From Carex sylvatica (lineage: Eukaryota > Streptophyta > Magnoliopsida > Poales > Cyperaceae), in the NCBI GenBank assembly GCA_964058845.1, contig CAXKVR010000060.1, positions 1 through 64,000 of the forward strand: DNA of 64,000 bases. The letters run 5' to 3'. The first letter of the stretch is position 1. Each line of letters begins with the position of its first letter. The notes beneath the pieces are model-generated. The model was not told where the DNA came from. It was given only the letters and a program-made list of their open reading frames with translations, and ran no database searches. Shown here piece after piece: positions 33,436-44,033 of this stretch. The translations under genes and the position numbers were made by a program.

Positions 33436-36192
33436 ATGGCTGAGGCTGCTATTCTTGCCGCACTCAAGGTCATTGGACATGTGCTGGCCAGCGAATTAGT
33501 GAAGCTAGCAGTCTCACAGACTTCCAATATTGGTACCACTTTCACAGACCTCAAAGCAAGCATCAACAACATCAGTCGAGAACTCAGGGTGATGAAAGGG
33601 TACCTTAATGATATAGATTATGAGGATAGTGAATCTCATGCAGCCTGGGTAAAAGAGGTACAAAATTCAGCAAACAATATTGAAGATATAGTGTCTGAAT
33701 TTGCATACATAGTTGGTAGCAAGAAATTTGACGAAAAATTGTTCTATGTGAGAACAATGGCAAAAAAGCCAAAAGTGTTCATTGCGTTGAAACGAATTGC
33801 TTCTGAACTGTCAGAAGTGGAGAAAAGTCTTAGGCATCTTGCAGAATTAAAAGATCGATGGGTGACAAAAAAAACCAACACAATTCGCAAGAACTTAGAC
33901 TACTCAAATGAATATTCATATAATGCAGCCATCTCTGCTCTTTTCATTGATGAAGATAAAATTGTGGGCATCGAACAAAATAGACAGGTGATAACAAACT
34001 GGGTAATTTGTGAGAAGCCACAACTCTCTAAAATATCAATTTGGGGAATGGGTGGTGTTGGAAAAACTACATTGATTACCAATGTTTTCAAGAGGCTAAG
34101 AAAAACCTTCAATTGTCATGCATGGGTTTCTATATCTCAATCATATACGATTGAAAATATTCTACGAAATATAATCTTTGAAATGTGTAAGCATGAGCAT
34201 AATGATCCTATAGACACAACTAATATGGATCTTAGAGGATTGAAAGAAAATTTAGCAAAACTCTTGAAAGACATGAAATATTTGATTGTCTTAGATGATA
34301 TGTGGGATCCAAATGCATTTCTGGATATAAGTGACACGTTTATTGATAACCATCAAGGTAGCCGAATTGTAATTACTAGCAAAATAGCAGAGGTAGCTAA
34401 CCTTGCTCCAGAATGCAATAGGCTACAACTAAAACCTTTGTCAGGAAATGAATCGTGGGATTTGTTTTGTATTAAGGCTTTTCATTTTGAAAAAAAGTAT
34501 GAATGTCCTACTCCCCTAGAAAAGTGGGCAAAGAAGATTGTTTCAAAGTGTGATGGCTTGCCTCTGGCTCTTGTCTCCTTAGGTGGCGTATTGTCATTGG
34601 TTGATAAGACAGAATCCGAATGGAAGAGGATATATGATCAACTTAGTTGGGAGCTAGACAACAACCCAGGCTTGGGTCCATTGAAGAATATTATAATGCT
34701 AAGCTTCCAGTGCCTTCCAAGGTACCTAAAAAATTGCTTTTTATATTGTGGTTTATTTAAGGAAGATTCTCTGCTTACAAGAAAAAAACTTATAAGGTTT
34801 TGGGTAGCTGAAGGCTTTATTGAACAAAAGGGAAGAAGGACATTAGAAGAGGTGGCAGAGGGATACCTCCTGGAGCTCATACATCGCAGCATGTTACAAG
34901 TGGTAAAAAAAAATTCATCGGGTAGGGTGAAGAGATGTCGAATGCATGAATCATTGAGAGAAGTGGCCATCCGTTTAAGTAGGAAAGAAAACTTTGAATG
35001 GCTGAAAAAGAATAGCAGGACAGTAAATTTCAACAATTCTACTCGTCGGCTCTCAATAGTAAAACTAAGAGAGGAGATAAGCCAAGATGTTTGTTTTCCA
35101 CAACTCAGAACTTTTATGTCATTTGATCCTACAGTACCCTCATCTCTTTGGATAACTTTGATTTTGGACAAGTCAAGATATCTTACTGTTTTGAATTTAG
35201 AAGGCCATCTGATCAAAACCGTACCGGATGCAATTGGGAAATTGTTCAATCTTCGTTACCTCGGTCTGAGGGGCACAAAGGTGAAATTATTACCAAAATC
35301 CATTGAAAAACTTAGCGATTTGCAAACATTGGATCTCATGGATTCTCAAATACAAAAACTACCTGATGGCATAGTAAAGCTAAAAAAATTGCGTCATCTC
35401 TTTGCTCAGGTACGGGTTGATCCCACATATAGATCATTTCGAGCTCTTACTGGAATCTCTTTGCCTAAGAGCATAGTTTACCTGAAAGAGTTGCAAACTC
35501 TTCAGGCCTTGGAATCAAATGCTATTATTGTGCGAGAATTGGAAAATTTAACTCAGTTGAGAAGCTTTCGAATACTGAATGTGAAAGAAAACCACTCAGC
35601 AGAGCTATGCAGATCAATATCAAAGATGAGCTCCCTTTCCTACTTATCTATCTATGCAAGCAATGAAAATTATCTACTTGAATTAGAAGGTCTGAAATTC
35701 CCACCACAACTTCAGAAGTTAACTCTGTTTGGGCATCTGAAAGAACAGATGCTAAAATCACCTTTGTTCCAAAATTCTGGCGAAGGTATTCAGACGCTAA
35801 GGCTTGGATGGTCTCAACTACAAGAAGATCCCCTGCCATCTCTTTCGCATTTGAAAAACCTCACATGGTTGAACCTTCAAAAAGCATATAATGGCACAAA
35901 ACTAAATTTTAAAACCGAGTGGTTCCCGAAACTAAAGTATCTGTCATTGAGGCAAATGCCTAATCTGGTTCAAGTGGAGTTGGAGAAGGGCACCATGGTG
36001 ATCCTTGAAACGTTTCAGCTATGGGAGCTGGAACATCTAGTGGAAATCCCCAAGGGCATTGAGCACCTCAGAAAACTCAAGTGGATGGTCTGCAAATACA
36101 TGCCTGCTGATTTTGTAAATTTGGCTAGTGAAATCCAGCAACAATTTGATTTCAGATGTGATGTTGTCCAGCCGGCAGCTGGGATCTCATAA
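33436..36192 (+). CDS. CNL disease-resistance protein, RPM1-like, with MHE variant (NLR3)
   Basis: An uninterrupted 918-residue frame runs from the ATG at 33436; the frame also extends three codons upstream without a Met, and the shared MAEAAILAAL fixes the start. The coiled coil covers residues 1-148 with NIEDIVSEF near 81-89. P-loop GMGGVGKTT is at 204-212, kinase-2 YLIVLDDMW near 282-290, GLPLA near 374-378. RNBS-D carries LFKED instead of LFPED. The MHD motif reads MHE (about 503-505): the Asp that contacts the bound nucleotide is Glu. LRRs follow to the C-terminus, which ends in a short unique tail. The protein is more diverged than NLR1 and NLR2 are from each other. It is probably functional, but its switch behaviour may differ. 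Confidence 0.94.
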   Translation: MAEAAILAALKVIGHVLASELVKLAVSQTSNIGTTFTDLKASINNISRELRVMKGYLNDIDYEDSESHAAWVKEVQNSANNIEDIVSEFAYIVGSKKFDEKLFYVRTMAKKPKVFIALKRIASELSEVEKSLRHLAELKDRWVTKKTNTIRKNLDYSNEYSYNAAISALFIDEDKIVGIEQNRQVITNWVICEKPQLSKISIWGMGGVGKTTLITNVFKRLRKTFNCHAWVSISQSYTIENILRNIIFEMCKHEHNDPIDTTNMDLRGLKENLAKLLKDMKYLIVLDDMWDPNAFLDISDTFIDNHQGSRIVITSKIAEVANLAPECNRLQLKPLSGNESWDLFCIKAFHFEKKYECPTPLEKWAKKIVSKCDGLPLALVSLGGVLSLVDKTESEWKRIYDQLSWELDNNPGLGPLKNIIMLSFQCLPRYLKNCFLYCGLFKEDSLLTRKKLIRFWVAEGFIEQKGRRTLEEVAEGYLLELIHRSMLQVVKKNSSGRVKRCRMHESLREVAIRLSRKENFEWLKKNSRTVNFNNSTRRLSIVKLREEISQDVCFPQLRTFMSFDPTVPSSLWITLILDKSRYLTVLNLEGHLIKTVPDAIGKLFNLRYLGLRGTKVKLLPKSIEKLSDLQTLDLMDSQIQKLPDGIVKLKKLRHLFAQVRVDPTYRSFRALTGISLPKSIVYLKELQTLQALESNAIIVRELENLTQLRSFRILNVKENHSAELCRSISKMSSLSYLSIYASNENYLLELEGLKFPPQLQKLTLFGHLKEQMLKSPLFQNSGEGIQTLRLGWSQLQEDPLPSLSHLKNLTWLNLQKAYNGTKLNFKTEWFPKLKYLSLRQMPNLVQVELEKGTMVILETFQLWELEHLVEIPKGIEHLRKLKWMVCKYMPADFVNLASEIQQQFDFRCDVVQPAAGIS

Positions 36193-36197
36193 ATAAG

Positions 36198-36976
36198 GTT
36201 TGCCTGCATGTACTATCATTATTTATTTTGCATTCTGGAACTTATATTTCCAATATCTGAGTTCGGCACTTAGAAGAAAGATTATGAATTAGCACCAACT
36301 ACGTACCCAAGTGCTAAAATGCAAAAAAAAATAAAAAATTGTGCAAATATTTTTCTTTAGTTTGTTCCTTAATTAAGAACAATTTGAGGGTTGCACCAAT
36401 TATGGATGTGTCAAAAAGCATACAAATATTGTTGTCCTTATCATTTTCATTTTCTTTTGAAACTGAACTAGTGTTGTTTTTTTATGATTGTGACGATTCT
36501 ACTTATGTATGTTCAAATGTTGCCAATTTTTTTCATTGTGAGTAGTTTATGTAATGAGATTACAAGAGCTTGTGAAACAACAAAATAACTGCTTCTGTTT
36601 TATTCAAAATCTATGTTGTATTACATGTAATGAATAAATTTTAAATTGTCACGGATAATTAATTTAAAACTATCATGATCTATATATACTCTTGCCACAA
36701 ATATGTTTTAAATTGTTTTTCAGTTTTGAATAAACTTGAAAGTAGTTATAAGACATATTGCAATTCCACCATCTCTTTTCTCAGAAGTTTACCTTTATGT
36801 ATTTTTCCAACAATTAATTAGTTAATTAAGGTTATTCTCGTGATTCCCTAGGTTAGAAATTGATTTATTGGGTATTATTAAATAATCGGTATAAAACAAC
36901 TACAGTTTTACATTTATTTTTTAAGTTTCTTTAAACTCTTCAATTGAGAAAATATGCACTCCATTTCATATCGCAG
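36198..36976 (+). other. 3'-UTR intron of NLR3
   Basis: Donor TAAG|GTTTGCC and acceptor ATCGCAG|GCC lie in the same contexts as behind NLR1 and NLR2. The downstream exon starts GCCTTTTAGACATTTGAATT. Confidence 0.45.
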
Positions 36977-38745
36977 GCCTTTTAGACATTTGAATTACAG
37001 GCAGCATCAATCAACGCGGAGCATTTTGTTTTAAAATGTTGTTATGATGTAATGAATAATCTTTCAGTTGTGTGTTTTTCCTTCCAGTTTGGATCAAAAT
37101 AAAGTTAAGCCTCAGTTCCTTGTAGTGCTATTTATGACAAAAGTATGTGAGTTGCTAATATGTAGACCTCATACTACCTTAGCAACATGGCATATAATTT
37201 GCAACTCTAAGCGCACTATCCTGGAAATTCATGACTCAAGGAATCTTGTTTTGTGTTTGCTTTGTGTATTATTTTTATTTGGAATTGTATTTGATGATTG
37301 TAAATTTAACTGCCAAGTTCTGTGCATGCTATTGGGGTGCTTGACCTCATGACGATAAATTTAGTTCAGTGACCTTATAAATAATCACTTCTCATTTATT
37401 GATATTTTTATTATTGTTGTATTTTTTGTTGTTGTTATTGTTATTGTTGTTGTTGTTGTTGTTGTAATTGCGAGGATTTGTTGTTGTATAAAAATGACAA
37501 AAAATCATAGCAGCATCATAGAAAAGAGAATCAAACGAACATAGAGATTTTAACGTGGTATCGCCTATAGCGCACTCCACGACACACACACCCTCTCAAT
37601 ATTTTATTTCATCTCAAATAGGTTTTGTTACAACACACATAACACTTGAAAAATAATAGTGTTCTCTCTTAATTTTCTGTCTAAACTTTAGAGAGACAAA
37701 GCTTATATGCCCTCATAGGAGCTGTACACGCGTACAATCAGGAAAGAAATCATATGCATACAATCAGGAAATTAAATAAATCATATGCATACAATCAGGA
37801 AATATTTCTTTCCGCTCGCTATATTTGGTAGATCCTATCAAGGCAGCATGGTCTCTTGAATTATCTTCAAGAAATTTTTGGCAGAATCCATCTTCTTAAT
37901 TTTCTCCTCTAGATTTGGTGTGGCACCGACTACACGTGTCAGCTTGTCATTCCAACAAAAAAACTATTACAATAAACTTCGTAACAACACAGCTCTTGCA
38001 AATATTTCCCTCAGAGTCAGAGAAATAACAAGCTCTGTTTGCCCCCTTACCAAGGTCTAAAATTTGCATGAAAGAGTATGATGTCTACTACGCAACATAA
38101 CTTCAATTAATATTGTTGCCTAATGCTATATAACATTTCCAGATTGGGAAGAAGGGTTAAATGGCAGCAAAGAAATAAATTTTAATTAACTTTGAAATAT
38201 GTACAAGCTTTTTATTTTTATTTGCTTTGTGTATTATTATTTGAACTTGGATTTGATATTTGCAAGTTTAACAGCCCGTTCACATATACTATGCATGCAT
38301 CCTATAGTACAGCTTTAATGTAGTTGTAAGCCAAACATCTGTAACTTTGCTGATGATTTCAGTTCATTATCCTAAAAAATAATCATTCATCATTGTTTTT
38401 TTTTCCTGTTTGGATTAACTAAGGAGTTTTTGTGCATATAACATGATAACTTTCTAAACTACGATGAGGAAATGAGTGGTTGGAAGGGAAACAAAATTGC
38501 AGTGAACTTCATAACAATGTGATTCATAAAAATAAACACTACATTTTTATTTTATAAAAAAAAAAAACAGAGTTCAATAATAAAAACACATTATTATGTT
38601 CCTCTTTACTAGGGTTAGAAATCTGCATGATTGAAGTCTAGTTTACATTACCAGGGTTTGAATATTGTTTTCCGGACATAAAAATTCAACAGTTCTTTCA
38701 CCCCCTGGACTTCCATATGCATGGGAAATAGGATCTCCAAATTAT
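36977..38745 (+). repeat. Duplicated 3' flank of NLR3
   Basis: Counterpart of 8499-9800 and 26140-27250, readable in order through AGGATCTCCAAATTA at about 38730. It is interrupted by the LTR-like insertion at 37479-37957. A TTG-rich microsatellite occurs at 37425-37465. Confidence 0.6.
37479..37957. mobile_element. Probable solo LTR
   Basis: The block begins near TGTTGTTGTATAAAAATGAC and ends ATTCCAACA, giving TG...CA borders. It interrupts otherwise continuous homology with the 3' flanks of NLR1 and NLR2. It contains GATTTTAACGTGGTATC, a phrase I associate with Copia LTR surroundings, and a tandem 28-bp repeat (CATATGCATACAATCAGGAA). No matching 5-bp duplication could be fixed because the left edge sits in a TTG repeat. 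Confidence 0.45.
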
Positions 38746-38879
38746 ATAGGAGAAGGAAACAATATTGGAGGTCCTCTAATTTTTTATTAGAAGTTATTGT
38801 TTTTCCCCTTGTTCGATCACCAATAACTTGACAAAACAGAATATTGACTCACCAAGTATACTTATTTTTGGGTTTAGGG

Positions 38880-39300
38880 TGGTTAGCAATCCAACAACAG
38901 AATATTGACGCATGATAACTTGAGAAAAAGAGGATGCAGAATTGTCAGTCAATGCACCCTTTGCAAGGTAGATCTAGAAACAGTTAATCACCTATTACAA
39001 GTGTACATTCACAATACAACTATTTCATGAACTAAAAAATCAGGAGCCATCCAATGCAAGGCCGGCATTCCCAATAATCGACATCGCAGATACAGACAGC
39101 ATTGGAGCACTCATAAAAAAGGTACAAACTACAGTAGATTCCGGAAATTTAGTGGAAATCTAAGCCAACCAACACAAACATAGATCCTTAATGGTCATCC
39201 TTGTACCAAATTGCATGCCCAGGAATGAACTTATGGGATACCTCTCCTACTGGATTGCAATAAACCGGTCCAGTTTATGTTTGTTAGTCAAACTAAAACC
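38880..39300 (+). mobile_element. LINE 3' remnant with zf-RVT-like motif
   Basis: The frame at 38917-39027 reads NLRKRGCRIVSQCTLCKVDL then ETVNHLLQV. This is the Cys-x2-Cys...His pattern of the zinc-binding domain that follows the reverse transcriptase in plant LINEs. The usual Trp after RG is Cys here, and the frame soon stops. No reverse transcriptase remains. It is a decayed fragment between NLR unit 3 and the NLR4 remnant. Confidence 0.55.
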
Positions 39301-39567
39301 TTTAGGATGATGTCCTTATGCGTGGGTGTGGGTTTCTCTTTTTGTGTTTCGGTGTGTGTGTGTTGTGGTTTGCGAGTCGGTGGGTCAACTCGATCCAGTC
39401 AAAGTCACTGAGGGACAAGATCTAAGGAGGGAACTCGACAACTAGCTACCAGTTAAGTAACGTTACAAACATCACAAACCAATACCAGACTAGCTACATG
39501 TAGCACCTTAATCCTTGTATAATAAATCAGCTTCAGTAACGTTGGCACCAGATCATAGTCATTCTTG

Positions 39568-39651
39568 CAAGGTTGTGAATAGAAGGAAAAATCGGCCGAT
39601 TCAGACCGGGATCGGCCGAGTCGGATCGGAATCGGCCGTCGGCGATCCGGT
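39568..39651. mobile_element. Fragment of CAAGGTT-type element with GC-rich core
   Basis: Starts CAAGGTTGTGAATAG, like the CARGGTT MITEs at 30968 and 55821. It continues into AATCGGCCGATTCAG and GGATCGGAATCGGCCG repeats, far more GC-rich than the surroundings. No right end exists; it joins directly to LRR sequence at about 39655. Confidence 0.4.
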
Positions 39652-39659
39652 TTTATTCA

Positions 39660-40187
39660 AAATGTGAAAGAAATTCTCCAATTGGAAGGCTTGAATCTCC
39701 CACAACTTCAGAAGTTAAATCTCAAAGGGCAACTGAAAGAAACTATTCTTGAATCACCTTTATATATTCAAAATGTCTGGGGATAGTATGCAAACGCTAT
39801 GGCTTGGATGGTCTCAACTCCAAAATGATCCTCTACAATCTCTTTCCCATTGCATAAACCTTACGTACTTGAACCTCCAAAGAGCATATGAAGGACAACA
39901 ACTAAATTTTAAGGCAGGATGGTTTCCTAAATTGAAGAGTATGGAATTGCGACTAATGCCTAATCTGATTCAAGTGGAGATGGAACAGGGCACCATGGCG
40001 AGCCTTGAAGAGGTTTACCTTTGGGAACTGGAACAGCTAGTGGTGGTTCCAAGGGGTATGAAACACCTCGCTTCTCTCAAGAGAATGAGCTGCATAAATA
40101 TGCCCGTTGATTTTGGGGGTTTAGCTATGGGAACCCACCGACTGTTTCATTTCACCTGTCATGTCCGCTCATGGCAACCAACTCAAT
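39660..40187 (+). pseudogene. NLR4: truncated and frameshifted LRR fragment
   Basis: Only the last part of the LRR domain of a fourth sister NLR survives, starting at the EILQLEGLNLPQLQKL equivalent and running to a stop at 40187. The coiled coil, NB-ARC and most LRRs are missing. Relative to NLR1, the sequence CCTTTATTCAAAAT reads CCTTTATATATTCAAAAT: a 4-base TATA insertion at about 39767 shifts the frame, so the open frame of 39749-40187 is out of phase with the preceding homology. Downstream, the conserved donor GAG|GTATGCC and the 3' flank follow to about 40500. It could not encode a receptor. Confidence 0.88.
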
Positions 40188-40583
40188 AATTTGAGTGCGA
40201 TCGAGGTATGCCTTTACTTATTTTTTTTTTTCATTTTGCATTCTGAAACTTGTGTGTGTAATTTTTTAGTCCATCATTGCAAAAAAAATTGAGGAATTGT
40301 ATAAATTATTGATGTGTCAAAATGCATAAAAAGATTGTTCTGTCCTTATTTTTTTTATTTGCTTATGAAACTGAACTACAGTTACTTTATTATGATTGTT
40401 ACGATTCTACTTATTTATTCACTATTTGTTTTTGTTTTTTTGTTCCTGCTTGCAAGATCTATTCCTTTGACCACCGTCACCGATTAATTGGCCATGACGG
40501 CCGTTTTTTACAATATTGATATAATAGTAATATAATAATAGTAATAATAGTAATAATAATAATGATAGTAATAATAGTAATAA
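40188..40583 (+). repeat. 3' flank of NLR4 fragment
   Basis: Parallel to 7361-8050 behind NLR1, without the MITE. It ends in a TAA/TAG-rich microsatellite (40515-40583), where the Pack-type element begins. Confidence 0.6.
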
Positions 40584-40599
40584 GGATCAAGTTACACCG

Positions 40600-41111
40600 T
40601 TTATTTTGACACATCTTTGACACTGTTTTTGTTCCGTTGGATCTGCTTGGAAAATCGCACGGATCGAACCCTGGATCAGCGAAAATTTTGGCTGGAATCA
40701 TCATCCAGTCACTGGAGGTGTCCAGTCCTTAACCCAGAGCAATTTTCTCAACTCCCTCAGGCCTCAGTCCCTCTCCTGGAACATGAAAAAGAAAAGAAAA
40801 CCTCAAACGCCCAACCCCCTCTCTCGCTGGAGCATCGTTGCTCTCCTCTACCCTGAAAGAAAATCACTCGGTCACAAAACGCATAATTTCGACCCCCTTG
40901 CCGAGCGATCGCTCTGGTCGAGAGTGATAGTCGGCACGCTCTACATCAGGTGGCCTCTTTGTGATATTTTCACTTTACTTCTAATACAAATTTTTGGCAG
41001 CTTCCGCCAATCTTTATAAAAAAAAGTATTTTACTTTTCCTTCATTTCACTGTAATGTTTTGCCTCACTCTAATATAATTTAGTTGAATCATTTACATGT
41101 TACTTTTGTAG
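40600..41111 (+). other. Left end region of the Pack-type element
   Basis: GC-richer sequence with overlapping short frames (40617-40856 and 40783-41019) but no domain. It ends in a splice-like CATCAG|GTGGCC at about 40950. Most likely TIR plus a captured or new 5' exon leading into the glyoxalase exons. Confidence 0.35.
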
Positions 41112-41710
41112 CAGATTACTATTGGTACCGATGATGTGTACAAGCAGCCAAGGCTGTTAAGATGTATGGAGGTAAAATCACGCGTGAACCTAGTTCGTTG
41201 CCCATCATAAACACTAAGATTACTACTTGTGTGGACCCAGAAGGTTGGAAAACTGTAAGTTTGAACAACTCGTTTCTCTTTTTTTTTTGAATATACTTTT
41301 TATTGCATACGAGCTGTGTGGGTTAGCTTATTTTTTTTTTTCATTTTTTTCACATGCTCCCTTACCTTGAAAAGTTACTGACAAGCTTGAAAAGCTAGCA
41401 CAATCAATTCATGGGCAAAGTGTATCAGAAACATTAGTGATTTGACTCGTTTCTTATCTGAAAGTTAAAATGTGTCAAGTGAAATTTACAGCGGGGTAGT
41501 AATTGTACCAAATTAGAACTTCCTGTGGAATTGCAGGCATTACCCAAAAATATAAGAAGCTTGACTCTGTGCACAAACTGTCTGAAAGTTTGTTCCTGAT
41601 ACGAAATTTCAGTTTAATCCCAGGTCATTTGTTTTTATTTCATTTTGACTTTTTTATTTTTGTGTTAGGTGTTTGTTGACAACATAGATTTTGCAAAGGA
41701 ACTGGAGTAA
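41112..41710 (+). pseudogene. Glyoxalase I (lactoylglutathione lyase) C-terminal fragment
   Basis: Two exons with proper borders are seen. Exon 41112-41254 (TTGTAG| ... ACT|GTAAGT) opens QITIGTDDVYK and continues GGKITREP and TKITTCVDPEGWKT. Exon 41669-41710 (TTAG|GTG) reads VFVDNIDFAKELE then stop. These are the terminal residues of the plant two-domain glyoxalase I that detoxifies methylglyoxal with glutathione, as I know the family. One base is missing around 41143-41150, between the two blocks of the first exon, which breaks the frame. All upstream exons are absent. The piece is dead as an enzyme and is interpreted as captured by the surrounding element. Confidence 0.75.
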
Positions 41711-42736
41711 GCAAACAAATTGGAAGAGCATCACATACCTTTTATTGGAGACAATAAATTGCCAGGGGTATAGTCGTCCTTTGTTGTTGTAAGAGAAAGT
41801 AGCAGATCAGCACGTAAGTAGATTTGTAGATAGGTTTAATTGTTCTCTTTTGGCATATGAATTGTTCAGATTCTTTGAATTAACCAGATATTATCATAAA
41901 GAGTAGCAGTATGTACATTAAGCCCGACATATATTTCAATTTTGTATCAATACATGGTACTCACATCAAACAGCAGCATCGGTCGATGACAGTAAATGTC
42001 ACGCCTTGTGGCAGCAGGTGTTTGGACCTTGTGGTGTGAGTGAAATAGACATTTTTTTTTCAAATTAAAGCAAGAAATTTCTGGACAATATTATGCCGGG
42101 ATTGCTGGTACGGAAGACAGCAGCGCAAGTGCGTTAGTGGATAGTGCTGTTATGAGCATTAGAAACAGCGAAGCATAGGATATTGTTTTTATAATTTCTT
42201 TCTAGGTGCCTTAGTGATGTTGTAAGCATATTACTCTTTAGGATATGGATTCTTTTGACATGTAATTTTTCAATTTGAAATATGTGAAATGAGACACCTG
42301 TAATAGTAATTTGAATTTACATTGATTGATGCATATTTGAATCCAAAGTGAAAGCAAGATTGTATATTCAACAAATATTTGAAGTCCTAATCATGCTCAA
42401 TACTTATTTGCTTAACAGCTAGTATAATTCAACTAGTTTTGATTCCTGAAATCAGTAGTTGAACATTATTTTCAATATTTTGGGAATAATGGATTTTTAG
42501 TGTTTATTTGATGTGTTGGTATATATTCAACTTATCATTTATTATTAGTAGTATATCAAAGTAGTGCTAATGGTAATTTCGCAAAAGCAACACTTGGGTT
42601 GTTCCCTGCTTTCAATCGGCTAAAATAAAAGCATCACTTAGTGATAAAATTTCTAGAAAACATTATGTTGTCGTTAAAACAATAACATTTTTTATTTCAA
42701 GTATCGAGCATTGGTAGCAACACTGGTACAACAACC
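41711..42736 (+). other. Possible captured 3' UTR and filler of the Pack-type element
   Basis: Directly follows the glyoxalase stop codon. 41940-42180 is somewhat GC-richer and may be transcribed 3' UTR. No coding frame of substance is present. Confidence 0.3.
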
Positions 42737-43215
42737 CTTCAAATATTAACAATATACACAATTTACAAGTATGACAAAAAATAGAAATAGAAATAGATAT
42801 ACTTGCATAGCATCACAAAGACAAATAAGAGTTATTTTCAAGGGGCATTGTTGTCATTAAAATGAAATATCACACTATACACAATTTACATAATTTACAA
42901 GCATGACAAAAAATAGAAATAGAAACAGAAATACTTGCATGACATCATAAAGACACATAGGAGTTGTCTTCAACAGGGGCGGAACATAGTGGTGGGAAAA
43001 GGGTGCTAAACACCCCCCTATAGTTTGAAAATTTATAGCTTGGTCCATTAAATTTTGTAATTTTTATATGCATTAATATCTTTTAGCCCCCTTCATAAAA
43101 TGAAATTACACTATATTTGATTTTTCAGCCCCCCAATCTCTATTTTCTAGTTCCGCCCCTGGTCTTCAAGGGGCATTGTTGTCATAAACATAAAATATTA
43201 CAACACGAACAGCTA
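42737..43215. repeat. Two tandem copies of a 140-bp block, the second split by a MITE
   Basis: TACACAATTTACAAG, then TGACAAAAAATAGAAATAG, then AAGGGGCATTGTTGTCAT occur twice in order (42746-42865 and 42880-43190). In the second copy the phrase GTCTTCAAGGGG is interrupted by the MITE at 42974-43161; the first copy (TTTTCAAGGGG) shows the uninterrupted form. Confidence 0.75.
42974..43161. mobile_element. hAT-type MITE, 188 bp, perfect 8-bp TSD
   Basis: Termini CAGGGGCGGAAC and GTTCCGCCCCTG are inverted repeats. GTCTTCAA flanks both sides exactly (42966-42973 and 43162-43169). The interior is non-coding, with TTTTAGCCCCC/CAGCCCCCC motifs. Young insertion, since the duplication is perfect. Confidence 0.9.
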
Positions 43216-44033
43216 TTACCACAAATTGATATAAGGAATCTATACAACAACAATCTCCAAAAAATTTAAAGCTCATTATTGTAACTCTTATCAGAATTGT
43301 GCTTCTCTCTGCGTAATCTCTCTATAACTTGGTTCAGCAGTGGATCTCCTGGCTTTCTATAGGTCTGATCATCAATTTTTACTCATATGCATCGCTCTGG
43401 CTTAGGATAAACTCCTTCAACTAAAATTAGCAGCATGATCATCAATATGTTATTACTTGTTAGAAATGTGAAAGTAAGATTCAATTTAGGTTTACTTGAA
43501 GCAAACTATGTACCCAAGAGTAAAGTACTCTTAATGGCAACTATTTCACAATTTCGCTGAATGCACAACAAAAGAAGATAATAGAGAACATTGACTCAAT
43601 AAATTTAACACTACATTAAAACCTAAGATACCATGCTCCAACTATTGAATTTAAAAACATGGTAAGGAAATCTACTCTCCATTGTCCTATAAACAATATC
43701 TTCAAACTAGTTCTGCTACAAGAATAAAATTATAGAAAAAAACGAATAGACTAAAAGATAGCAATCAATACCCAGACAATACCGTAGCTGTAGATCTAAC
43801 TAGTATTTATTAAGCTTGGAAACGAACATCACATGTTTATATCTTAAACCATAGTCCACTGATCTTGAAAGCACAATTTAGATCAAAATTTGATGATAAC
43901 AATACCCTGCCTTCAACAATCTTAACCATTAACCAGATCTACTCGTATCTACACAAAAAACCCCAAAATTTTGCCAAAAAATTCATAATTTCTCACATAA
44001 CAAAATAAGGAGAAGATCTCACCTTGTAAGCAA
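43216..44033. other. Non-coding part of the Pack-type element
   Basis: AT-rich, no domain. It lies downstream (minus-strand sense) of the beta-tubulin exon and does not contain tubulin exons 2 or 3. Confidence 0.35.

Noticed and set aside
34638..35249. 203-codon minus-strand frame
   Set aside because: It lies entirely inside the NLR3 coding region in another frame. It is a shadow of the conserved NB-ARC codons, and a similar shadow exists in NLR1.
40617..41019. Overlapping 78-79-codon frames before the glyoxalase exons
   Set aside because: Neither resembles the glyoxalase N-terminus or any domain I know, so they are kept only as part of the element.
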